This document shows, in pieces, positions 1 to 5,525 of a stretch of DNA of 11,118 nt. A program made the position numbers and the translations under genes. This DNA comes from E44-bin32 sp034430615 (GTDB lineage: Bacteria > Chloroflexota > Anaerolineae > Anaerolineales > E44-bin32). Numbering within the stretch: position 1 is the stretch's first letter; the number at the start of each line of letters is the position of its first letter. The stretch spans positions 1-11,118 of the forward strand of contig DAOUEJ010000104.1 in the NCBI GenBank assembly GCA_034430615.1, written 5' to 3'. The notes beneath the pieces were generated by a model. The model was not told where the DNA came from. It saw nothing but the letters and a program-made list of their open reading frames with translations, and ran no database searches.

Positions 1-426
1 AAGGTCGCCGTCATCTACGTGATTGACCGCAACACCGCGGAAGGCGTCGAGCCATTCCTGCAGTTGGTGGATGAAACGAAATTCCCCATCATCGGTGTCA
101 TGTTCTACTTCCACACGCCTTACTACGGGCGCGACGAGCTATTCCTAACCACCGAGGAGCGTGCGCCGATCGTTAACCGGCTCCTCGACTGCATCCGGGC
201 CGGGCTGCCAATCCTCAACTCACGGGCCGGCTTGCAGGCGCTCAAGTCTGGCGACTGGCCAAGGCGGCCGCCAATAGCGCGCGTTGTGGACGTTGACGGC
301 GAGTCGGTGTGCTGTCGTGCCTCCGACGATGTATGCACGGACTGCGGCTATGCGGCATGCATCGAGCTCGTTGAGTTTCAACGTTTGCGTCTGAGCGCGC
401 TGCTCGGCATGACGAGGTACTGGTGA
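1..426 (+). CDS. Radical SAM protein, C-terminal part (5' truncated by window)
   Basis: The reading frame is open from base 1 with no stop upstream of the GTG at 19, so this is most likely the 3' end of a longer gene cut by the window edge, not a complete 135-residue protein. The visible part has a GVMFYFHTPYYG segment, then LPILNSRAGLQALKSGDW, then a Cys-rich tail with CC followed by CTDCGYAAC. This arrangement resembles the C-terminal halves of radical SAM proteins of the HpnH/SPASM-like kind, where trailing cysteines may hold an auxiliary cluster. The N-terminal CxxxCxxC that would settle the assignment lies outside the window. Its TGA overlaps the GTG start of the next radical SAM gene, so the two are probably translationally coupled and may act in one pathway. 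The family call is from motif resemblance only. Confidence 0.5.
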   Translation, partial: KVAVIYVIDRNTAEGVEPFLQLVDETKFPIIGVMFYFHTPYYGRDELFLTTEERAPIVNRLLDCIRAGLPILNSRAGLQALKSGDWPRRPPIARVVDVDGESVCCRASDDVCTDCGYAACIELVEFQRLRLSALLGMTRYW

Positions 427-1718
427 ACGGCCCATGCTATCAACTATCACGTCTGATCACGCGCTCCATTCGCCGTTACCTTGTGGGGCCCGAACAACGC
501 TGGGCTTTCGAGCGGCCCTCACAGGACTGGAGTCCGCCGCCCATTGAGAGCACTTCGCTGTATCTGCACGTTCCGTTCTGTCGGCACTCTTGTCCCTATT
601 GCCCCTACACCAAAGTCCCTTATCGCGAGTCACTCGTGGAACCCTTCACCCTGGCAGCCATCGCCGAGGTGGATTGGTGGGCCGATGCAGTTGGGCCGGC
701 CGAGATAACGAGTGTCTACATCGGCGGAGGCACACCGACGCTGGCGCTGGATAGCGTTGCCCGTGTGCTGATGCGTGTGCGTGAGCAGTTTCGCCTGACA
801 GGCGACATCTGCATCGAGACCAACCCCGCGGATGTGGACGATGAGACCGTGCGGCGGCTACATGATATGGGTGTTGAGCTCGTATCACTTGGCGTGGAAT
901 CATTCCAACCCGAGAACCTCGCCTTTCTCGGACGCGACTACAAGCCCCTCGTCGCTGAGCGTGCCCTAGCGTTGCTTGCGGGGAGTAACTTTGCCTCGGT
1001 CAATGCGGATATCATGTTTGCCCTACCGCGCCAGACTGCCGCCGACGTGACTGCCGATTTAGTCCGAGCCGCTCAGCTCGGCGCGAACCAGCTCACAACC
1101 TACCCACTCTTCACTTTTCCATACACCACGGTCGGTAAATACCTGCGCCTGACGGCGGTGCGGATGCCAAATCTGCACATGCGCCAAGCGCACTACCGGT
1201 CCATTAGCAGGTGGTGCGCTGAACACGGCTTTGAGCGCGTTTCGGTGTGGGGCTTCAAGCGCGGCGCCGTCCCGCGATATTCCTCGGTCACCAGGGACGG
1301 CTACATAGGGGTCGGCCCCGGCGCTGGATCCCATCTATCCGACGGGTTCGTTCTTAACACATTCGATCTCAACAGTTGGATCCACGCAACGTGCAACGGG
1401 CGCACGGCGATCGCCCTGCGCATGCCGTTCGCTGGTGAGATGTCTGGCTGGTGGTGGCTGTACTGGCGCTTTTACGACACGCACATTCCACTGGACGACC
1501 TCGATGTGGCTCTTGGAAATGACGCCACCAGGGCCCGCCAATGGCTGAGAGTCGTGGAACAGGCTGGGTTCGCGGTTCACAATGGCGGGCATCTCGAACT
1601 CACTGAGTCAGGCGCGTTCTGGCTTCATCTTGTGCAGAACTATTTCGCATTGAATTATGTGAACACGCTATGGACCCAGGCACGTCGAGAGCCATGGCCG
1701 CAGGTAGTGGCGATCTGA
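423..1718 (+). CDS. HemW/HemN-like radical SAM protein (coproporphyrinogen III oxidase-like family)
   Basis: This 431-residue protein has the full set of HemN/HemW-family landmarks. C53, C57 and C60 form the CxxxCxxC that binds the 4Fe-4S cluster. GGGTP is at 101-105 and ETNP at 132-135 (SAM-contacting region), followed by SLGVESFQ...LGRDY, NADIMFALPRQT and YIGVGPGAGS. The C-terminal part (about 360-425) looks like the winged-helix HemN_C region and ends LW...REPWP. The fourth Cys of true HemN (CxC after the third cluster Cys) is absent: the sequence is CPYCPY, as in HemW-type heme chaperones and other paralogues. Oxygen-independent coproporphyrinogen oxidase activity is therefore not implied. 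The start is GTG at 423, overlapping the upstream TGA by 4 bases. The substrate is unknown. Pairing with another radical SAM gene suggests tailoring of a natural product, lipid or tetrapyrrole (inference). Confidence 0.85.
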   Translation: MNGPCYQLSRLITRSIRRYLVGPEQRWAFERPSQDWSPPPIESTSLYLHVPFCRHSCPYCPYTKVPYRESLVEPFTLAAIAEVDWWADAVGPAEITSVYIGGGTPTLALDSVARVLMRVREQFRLTGDICIETNPADVDDETVRRLHDMGVELVSLGVESFQPENLAFLGRDYKPLVAERALALLAGSNFASVNADIMFALPRQTAADVTADLVRAAQLGANQLTTYPLFTFPYTTVGKYLRLTAVRMPNLHMRQAHYRSISRWCAEHGFERVSVWGFKRGAVPRYSSVTRDGYIGVGPGAGSHLSDGFVLNTFDLNSWIHATCNGRTAIALRMPFAGEMSGWWWLYWRFYDTHIPLDDLDVALGNDATRARQWLRVVEQAGFAVHNGGHLELTESGAFWLHLVQNYFALNYVNTLWTQARREPWPQVVAI

Positions 1719-1729
1719 ACCAACGCGCG

Positions 1730-1800
1730 GGCTGACTCCACGTTGCAGCCGACTCGCGTTCACTTCGCTCCACGCGAAAGGCTGAACGCGACCGTTAGCC
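1730..1800 (+). repeat. attC-like imperfect palindrome (possible integron recombination site)
   Basis: The 71-base element folds in the order expected of an attC bottom-strand hairpin. GGCTGAC (1730-1736) pairs with GTTAGCC (1794-1800), all Watson-Crick except one G-T. A 4-base spacer faces a 5-base spacer. CGTTGCAGCC (1741-1750) pairs with GGCTGAACG (1780-1788), with a single extra base at G1745 on the left arm. CGCGT (1755-1759) pairs with ACGCG (1772-1776) around a 12-base loop. R and L boxes, an unpaired spacer and an extrahelical base on one arm are the structural signature of attC. It starts 12 bases after the stop of the radical SAM gene, and composition falls right after it. Against the call: GTTAGCC departs from the GTTRRRY consensus at one position, no integrase is in the window, and I found no second attC. 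Confidence 0.5.
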
Positions 1801-1912
1801 TGCCATCTACCACCAAAGGTGTCGAATAGCATGAAAACCACTGCTGCAAGAGAGACGACCAAGACAAATGGAGCTTTCCTCCTTCTGCACCTCTGAGTGC
1901 ACATAACCTTGT

Positions 1913-1948
1913 GCTCCTCGTACACGATGAAGCATGTATACGAGGAGC
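1913..1948. repeat. 10-bp perfect inverted repeat with 16-base loop
   Basis: GCTCCTCGTA (1913-1922) and TACGAGGAGC (1939-1948) are exact reverse complements separated by 16 bases. Neither side is followed by a T-run, so it does not look like an intrinsic terminator. It could be a regulator site, an RNA hairpin or part of a mobile-element end. Confidence 0.5.
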
Positions 1949-1950
1949 CA

Positions 1951-1964
1951 GCCTTCTCATTCCA
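1951..1964 (+). repeat. Direct repeat copy 1 (GCCTTCTCATTCCA)
   Basis: The identical 14 bases recur at 4226-4239. With a one-base indel the match extends left into CCAG. The two copies, both in non-coding DNA, bracket the nucleotidyltransferase/winged-helix unit. Chance identity of 14 bases in a window this size is not negligible. Confidence 0.4.
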
Positions 1965-1985
1965 ATCTGCTATCCTATAAGAACA

Positions 1986-2288
1986 TCAAGATGAACGAGA
2001 GGCGATCGGGGACCCTGCTAAAAACGTGCAGGGCGGACGGTCCCGTATTGCTCCAACGCAATCCTTAATCCGTTTAATTCGAGTTTTCAGCTGTCCTTGA
2101 GAGCCCAGGTGACTTTTGGTGGTGGACATTCGCGCCCAGAGATTTAGCAGCTTGGGAATGAAGCATGCCTGATTGTAATGGAGATGATGCTCCGGATTAC
2201 CTTCGTTATCGGAAACATGTTCATGGAGTTCTGGCATGAGTATGCCCGGGATCAATGTAGCCGTTTCGTCTTTCAACCTCATCTCCAT
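1986..2288 (-). CDS. Possible hypothetical protein, divergent from the nucleotidyltransferase gene
   Basis: This is a 100-residue minus-strand frame starting at ATG 2288 (GGGGTG lies just upstream on that strand) and ending in TGA at 1988-1986. The product starts MEMRLKDETATLIPG and has a His-rich centre (NPEHHLHYNQ) and a basic C-terminal third. It matches no family I recognise. In favour of it being real: residue use is balanced, no alternative gene covers the stretch, and it is divergent from the gene at 2371 across a palindromic control region, as autoregulated divergent pairs often are. Against: there is no recognisable domain, and the C-terminal codons run through a hairpin (2007-2045), so part of it may be chance translation of structured DNA. 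Confidence 0.25.
   Translation of the reverse strand: MEMRLKDETATLIPGILMPELHEHVSDNEGNPEHHLHYNQACFIPKLLNLWARMSTTKSHLGSQGQLKTRIKRIKDCVGAIRDRPPCTFLAGSPIASRSS
2007..2045. repeat. Bulged stem-loop
   Basis: CCCTGC (2013-2018) and GCAGGG (2028-2033) form a 6-bp stem around a 9-base loop. Outer bases CGGGGA (2007-2012) and TCCCG (2041-2045) can extend it across an asymmetric bulge. No T-run follows on the plus strand. On the minus strand it lies just before the end of the doubtful ORF at 1986-2288. Confidence 0.35.
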
Positions 2289-2334
2289 CAAACACCCCAA
2301 GATTTACTAGGATTAAATAGCCATTCAGTTTGGC

Positions 2335-2370
2335 ACTATTATAATCACTTAAAGTGACTATAATAGTCAC
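2335..2370 (+). promoter_or_regulatory. Nested palindromic promoter/operator of the nucleotidyltransferase unit
   Basis: Two symmetries are superimposed. GTGACTATAATAGTCAC (2354-2370) is a perfect 8+1+8 palindrome that ends at the base before the ATG at 2371. A larger inverted repeat centred on 2351 pairs 2335-2350 with 2352-2367, with one mismatch (2344 opposite 2358). TATAAT hexamers occur at 2340-2345 and 2359-2364. I see no good -35 at 16-18 bases from either. Transcription from the second box would start about at the ATG and give a leaderless mRNA. From the first it would give a leader of about 20 bases without a Shine-Dalgarno. A dyad covering the -10 region is the usual form of an autorepressor site. 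The obvious candidate regulator is the winged-helix partner encoded at 2951-3892. Confidence 0.6.
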
Positions 2371-2970
2371 ATGGATAATGTTAAGAATGAAGGCGAAAGC
2401 CTGGATTTGCAGGTGTTGCGCTCGCTTGGGGAAATCCTGGCCGCTGAAGGACAAAAGATTGCCATCGTTGCTGTAGGGGGAACAGCGTTGATATTGCAGG
2501 GCTTTGTCCTACGAGCTACTCAAGATATCGATATCATTGCCCTAGGAAGAAACCCGGACGAAGAAGGACCCGGTGAAATTGGGCCGGCTGAACCAATACC
2601 CGAAGTGCTCACTCGGGGGATCGCGCGAATTGCCAGAGACTACGGACTGCCTGAGGATTGGATGAATACAGTAGTGAGTATGCAATGGGAGACAGGATTG
2701 CCTCCTGGATTTGAGAGAAGAGTTCATTGGGATCGCTATGGCGGTCTTTGGTTTGGAGTTGCCGATCGATATGACCTTCTCTTCTTGAAACTGTTCGCCG
2801 CTGCAGATAGAGGGGGACCGGAAAGTGTACATTTCCAAGACTTACTAGCGCTAAATCCAACTGATAAAGAACTTGAAGATGCGGGTGAGTGGGTTCGATC
2901 GCAGGATACATCTCCGGAGTTCAAAAATATTGTGGAACAGGTTATTGATCATGTCAGAAAAAACCGTTAG
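2371..2970 (+). CDS. DUF6036 / AbiEii-like nucleotidyltransferase
   Basis: The 199-residue protein has the small Pol-beta-type nucleotidyltransferase signature: GGTAL at 36-40, then RATQDIDI with the metal-binding DxD pair at D52 and D54. A later DLLFLKLFAAADRG segment (135-148) has Lys140 at the position of the conserved basic residue in AbiEii/MNT-like enzymes, and Asp157 follows. Relatives include toxins of AbiE-type and MNT-type toxin-antitoxin pairs, which transfer nucleotides to tRNA or to their antitoxin. Which applies here cannot be told from sequence. The ATG at 2371 directly abuts the palindromic promoter and has no Shine-Dalgarno, suggesting leaderless or near-leaderless translation. 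The 3' end overlaps the partner gene by 20 bases. Composition is AT-richer than the radical SAM genes upstream. Confidence 0.7.
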   Translation: MDNVKNEGESLDLQVLRSLGEILAAEGQKIAIVAVGGTALILQGFVLRATQDIDIIALGRNPDEEGPGEIGPAEPIPEVLTRGIARIARDYGLPEDWMNTVVSMQWETGLPPGFERRVHWDRYGGLWFGVADRYDLLFLKLFAAADRGGPESVHFQDLLALNPTDKELEDAGEWVRSQDTSPEFKNIVEQVIDHVRKNR

Positions 2971-3892
2971 CACTGATCAACTAAAGAGATTTGTTGAAGC
3001 GATCCTTCAAACAGTCTGGATCCAATGGAAATCCCTTGGGACTCATATAGATGCCAGGAATTTTGCAGAATCAATCGTCGATCCGGATTCATTACTTCTG
3101 GTTTCTCTAAGTCTTCGACATATGGAGGGAAGACTTTGGGAGGTATTAGGTTCTTGGGCTATGAATGGATCCGGTATGTTTAGCATTCAGCGGATAAAGA
3201 ATCTAAGGGAAGAATTTCCGATAGATACTGGAACCCGTCTGGCAGAGTTTGCGTATCGAGCAGTAAACGAGGGAAAGGATCATCGCTGGAAGACACTAAT
3301 GGGAAGCGATGGAGGACCAGTTACTCGATCCCACGTTCTTTGGGAGACATATCCTGCCACCTGGCACCCGACCGCATTAATGCTTCGACTACGGTTAGGT
3401 TTCGGGATGGGAATTGTATCGGACCTGCTGAGTTACCTAATATCGATGCGCGGGGACTGGAGCAATGCGGCATCAATCTCCCGAGCGCTAGATTTCTCGC
3501 CTTATTCGGTGAGGAGAACTGCCGATGACATGGCATCAGCAGGCATTTTGGAATCAACGGGCGGAAAACCCGTTCGATACAGAATTAGCTATTCAGGGTG
3601 GGGACAGATATTAGAAATTCAACCGAACGAAATAGCAGGCTGGCGATATTGGAACGAACTGTACGCTTTTGCCGCTGATTTTATTGCTAAGAACAATAGT
3701 GTCGAATGGAATGAAGCCTCACCATATCTCCTGAGCAGCAAACAGCGTGATTTAGTTGAAGATCATAAAGACGCGTTCAAAATCAACAAGATAAGCTATC
3801 CAGACCCTGGGAAGTATCCGGGAAAGGAATACACCTCAGCATTCAATGCCTTTGTTAGGGAGTTATCTGAGTGGGTATTGGAGGCGGTCTAG
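2951..3892 (+). CDS. Winged-helix partner protein of the nucleotidyltransferase (function unknown)
   Basis: I prefer ATG 2951 (313 residues, MSEKTVSTDQ...). The frame stays open upstream to 2873, but that would bury 26 residues inside the nucleotidyltransferase gene. GGAACAGG lies about 10 bases before 2951, and the 20-base overlap with the upstream stop suggests coupling. Residues 1-150 are mainly helical-looking with no motif I recognise. Residues about 153-215 look like a winged helix: WSNAASISRALDFSPYSVRRTADDMASAGIL, then GKPVRYRI as the wing. Residues 216-313 form an aromatic-rich tail. The arrangement (enzyme first, DNA-binding partner second) is the reverse of AbiEi-AbiEii. A role as cognate antitoxin and autorepressor through the palindrome at 2335-2370 is inference from the context. 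It could instead be an unrelated regulator or a defence effector. Confidence 0.65.
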   Translation: MSEKTVSTDQLKRFVEAILQTVWIQWKSLGTHIDARNFAESIVDPDSLLLVSLSLRHMEGRLWEVLGSWAMNGSGMFSIQRIKNLREEFPIDTGTRLAEFAYRAVNEGKDHRWKTLMGSDGGPVTRSHVLWETYPATWHPTALMLRLRLGFGMGIVSDLLSYLISMRGDWSNAASISRALDFSPYSVRRTADDMASAGILESTGGKPVRYRISYSGWGQILEIQPNEIAGWRYWNELYAFAADFIAKNNSVEWNEASPYLLSSKQRDLVEDHKDAFKINKISYPDPGKYPGKEYTSAFNAFVRELSEWVLEAV

Positions 3893-3965
3893 GTGGACCC
3901 TTGATGGAGATTAAAAAAACATGAATAAGATCCGATGAACGAGTACCCATATAAGGGTTGCCGCT

Positions 3966-4037
3966 ATGATGGTCATGATCATCATGGTCGTCATCGTTGA
4001 AGTCGTTACATTAACTGTCCAGGGGATTCCCCAATAA
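3966..4037 (+). CDS. Possible small hydrophobic peptide (23 codons)
   Basis: ATG 3966 is preceded by AAGGG (3953-3957) at 8-base spacing and runs to TAA at 4035-4037. The peptide starts MMVMIIMVVIVEVV and ends TVQGIPQ, so the first 14 residues are almost all Met, Val and Ile with a single Glu. It could be a membrane-active small protein or type I toxin-like peptide, or a leader peptide. It could equally be chance translation of a short ATG/GTC/ATC-rich repeat, since the DNA is itself nearly periodic in 9-base units. No homologue is recognised. Confidence 0.25.
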   Translation: MMVMIIMVVIVEVVTLTVQGIPQ

Positions 4038-4225
4038 ACCTAATCAGAAACTAGCGAGTTATTACTACAGGAGAGTGATTGGATTCAGAAATTTCAATAA
4101 ACATCCAATCTATCGGCAATATCCTGGATTTTCGGAAATGCTTTAATCCGATTAGAACCGTAATCAGAATCGCAATCTATACACCTAGTTGTAATCATCA
4201 CAAATGATTCTTCTCTAACCACCAG

Positions 4226-4239
4226 GCCTTCTCATTCCA
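4226..4239 (+). repeat. Direct repeat copy 2 (GCCTTCTCATTCCA)
   Basis: This is the exact partner of 1951-1964, about 2.3 kb away, in the spacer before the LacI gene. It could mark the right edge of an inserted segment; see the paired entry for caveats. Confidence 0.4.
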
Positions 4240-4327
4240 TTATCGGAATCAGTGGCTACAGAACAGTAATTATTCAAGACAATTAATGGGAGTGTAGCTG
4301 TCTCAGATATCCCGGACATTACACGCA

Positions 4328-4356
4328 TTGGCATGAACGCATAGATATGCTATATT
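4328..4356 (+). promoter_or_regulatory. Sigma70-type promoter of the LacI-family gene
   Basis: TTGGCA (4328-4333), a 17-base spacer and TATATT (4351-4356), with an extended -10 TG at 4348-4349. The expected start near 4363 falls inside the operator palindrome. Architecture and spacing match the transporter promoter at 5476-5504, including TATGCTA around the -10. Confidence 0.75.
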
Positions 4357-4369
4357 GAAAGTGCTTTCA
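4356..4369. promoter_or_regulatory. LacI-type operator, repressor-gene copy
   Basis: TGAAAGTGCTTTCA has TGAAAG and CTTTCA half-sites around a TG centre, the usual form of a LacI/GalR operator (many have CG at the centre). It overlaps the last base of the -10 and the predicted start, so binding should block transcription of the repressor's own gene. An identical 14-mer is at 5510-5523. Confidence 0.8.
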
Positions 4370-4386
4370 CGATTTCGATTTTGTGA

Positions 4387-5397
4387 ATGATGTGCTCAAT
4401 GAAGAAAAACCCAACCATCTATGATGTTGCAGAATACTCCGGGACCAGCATTTCAACCGTCTCCCGAGTCTTAAATTCACCGGATAAAGTTCGTGCTGAG
4501 ACGCGGCAGAAGATCGTTGACGCGATCGATGCTCTTGGGTTCATTCCTAAGGCCGAGGCTCGTGCGCGTGCCATGCGCAAGAATGGGCGCATTGGCGTAA
4601 TTACCCCCTTTTTTACGGCACCTTCATTCGTCCAACGTTTACGGGGTATCGCTGGAGAATTATCCAAGAAGAATAGCGAATTGGTCATCTACACGGTTGA
4701 CTCGGTAGATCGATTACAAAGTTACATTACATCCTTACCACTCACAGGCAACCTGGATGGGTTGGTAATCATGTCCCTGCCAGTTGACGATGTCTATGTG
4801 GACTACTTAATTAAGCACGATGTCCCGACTGTACTGATCGAATTTCCGAATAGGAAATTAAACAGTGTCGAAATTGATGATGTGGCTGGCGGGCGGATGG
4901 TAGCCGAGTACCTTGTCGCTAAGGGTCACCGCCGGATCGCATTTTTAGGTGATACCGATTTACCTGAATACGCTATACATCCTGTCAGCTTGCGGTTGGT
5001 AGGTTTCAGGAAAGGTTTGCAGGAGGCGGGTATTGTCCTTGAAGATAAATTCGTCCGTTTAGCGCCTTATACAATTGAACAGACCCGTCAGGCAGCGAAT
5101 GAACTTCTAAAAACATCGGACCCGCCGACTGCTGTCTTTGCCGCAACCGATTTTCAGGCGCTAAGTATGATCCAGGTTGCACACCGGCTCGGGGTTAGAA
5201 TTCCAGATGAGCTAGCGGTTGTCGGTTTCGATGATCTCGATATGGCGGAGTTTGCAGATCTCACAACTGTTCGTCAACACCTGGATGAATCCGGTCGTCT
5301 CGCGATTGAAATTTTACTTGCGCATATCGAAGATGATTCGCGGCCAGTTCAGCATATTAAACTTCCACTGACCATTATCGAACGCTTAACAGCTTAG
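4387..5397 (+). CDS. LacI/GalR-family transcriptional repressor
   Basis: The 336-residue protein has the standard LacI layout. The N-terminal helix-turn-helix is TIYDVAEYSGTSISTVSRVLN (about 10-30), followed by a hinge region near 50-65. The periplasmic-binding-protein-like effector domain runs from GRIGVITP (about 68) to the end, with VVGFDDLDMAEFADLTTVRQ near the C-terminus typical of sugar-responsive members. ATGs at 4387, 4390 and 4399 are all possible starts. None has a clear Shine-Dalgarno. The third gives the family-typical MKKNPTIYDVA. Composition is near 40-48% GC, unlike the transporter genes it presumably controls. Two identical operators, one at its own promoter and one at the transporter promoter, imply negative autoregulation and induction by the imported sugar or a derivative (inference). 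A short hairpin CAGCTT-ag-AAGCTG overlaps the stop codon but lacks a T-run. Confidence 0.92.
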   Translation: MMCSMKKNPTIYDVAEYSGTSISTVSRVLNSPDKVRAETRQKIVDAIDALGFIPKAEARARAMRKNGRIGVITPFFTAPSFVQRLRGIAGELSKKNSELVIYTVDSVDRLQSYITSLPLTGNLDGLVIMSLPVDDVYVDYLIKHDVPTVLIEFPNRKLNSVEIDDVAGGRMVAEYLVAKGHRRIAFLGDTDLPEYAIHPVSLRLVGFRKGLQEAGIVLEDKFVRLAPYTIEQTRQAANELLKTSDPPTAVFAATDFQALSMIQVAHRLGVRIPDELAVVGFDDLDMAEFADLTTVRQHLDESGRLAIEILLAHIEDDSRPVQHIKLPLTIIERLTA

Positions 5398-5475
5398 AAG
5401 CTGCACTCTTGCGACTTGACACTGAATTCGAACACCCCGATCTTCTTACCATCTAACTAAACATCGAGGTAATCG

Positions 5476-5504
5476 TTGACGCCTAAAGGGCATTATGCTA
5501 CAAT
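5476..5504 (+). promoter_or_regulatory. Sigma70-type promoter of the transporter operon
   Basis: TTGACG (5476-5481), a 17-base spacer and TACAAT (5499-5504), with an extended -10 TG at 5496-5497. The predicted start is near 5511, within the operator. This is the best-formed promoter in the window. Translation of the binding protein begins about 320 bases downstream. Confidence 0.8.
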
Positions 5505-5507
5505 CTC

Positions 5508-5525
5508 GATGAAAGTGCTTTCATC
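5508..5525. promoter_or_regulatory. LacI-type operator, transporter copy
   Basis: GATGAAAGTGCTTTCATC is an 18-base palindrome (8-bp arms, TG centre) containing the same 14-mer as the operator at 4356-4369. It spans the predicted start, the classic repressor-blocking position. A further half-site CACTTTC at 5530-5536 is inverted relative to GAAAGTG at 5511-5517 and may aid binding. Confidence 0.85.

Larger units (their letters stand above)
1801..1985. other. Gene-poor stretch after the attC-like site, with a long hairpin
   Basis: No convincing gene is seen here. A minus-strand frame starting near 1925 would encode a short basic N-terminus and one hydrophobic segment, but it runs on through the attC-like palindrome and into the radical SAM gene, so I do not call it. 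The clearest structure is the hairpin listed separately at 1913-1948. Base composition is markedly lower in GC than the preceding genes. Confidence 0.4.
3893..4327. other. Gene-poor AT-rich spacer between the nucleotidyltransferase unit and the LacI gene
   Basis: The roughly 435 bases hold no long ORF. Visible items are the possible 23-codon ORF at 3966-4037, a small GGGG-att-CCCC hairpin (4022-4032) at its 3' end, two copies of TAATCAGAA (near 4041 and 4161), and the second copy of a 14-base direct repeat (4226-4239). No clear terminator with a T-run follows the winged-helix gene. Confidence 0.5.

Noticed and set aside
1668..1925. Minus-strand 85-codon frame with one hydrophobic segment
   Set aside because: Its C-terminal half is translation of the attC-like palindrome and the radical SAM gene end; its start lies in the loop of the 1913-1948 hairpin. 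Not supportable as a gene.
2873..2950. Upstream extension of the winged-helix protein
   Set aside because: It would add 26 residues encoded entirely inside the nucleotidyltransferase gene; ATG 2951 has purine-rich sequence upstream and normal overlap.
2968..2975. GTTAGCA as a second attC R-box
   Set aside because: It lies at the end of the nucleotidyltransferase gene and no complementary L/R arms surround it.
3961..3995. ATG/GTC/ATC-rich quasi-repeat as a CRISPR or tandem array
   Set aside because: Units are about 9 bases, degenerate and only three or four in number; no spacers.
4022..4032. GGGG-att-CCCC hairpin as a terminator
   Set aside because: Four-base stem with a three-base loop and no T-run downstream.
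5390..5403. CAGCTT-ag-AAGCTG hairpin at the LacI stop codon as a terminator
   Set aside because: Loop of two bases (or a 5-bp stem with four) and no following T-run; too weak to call.
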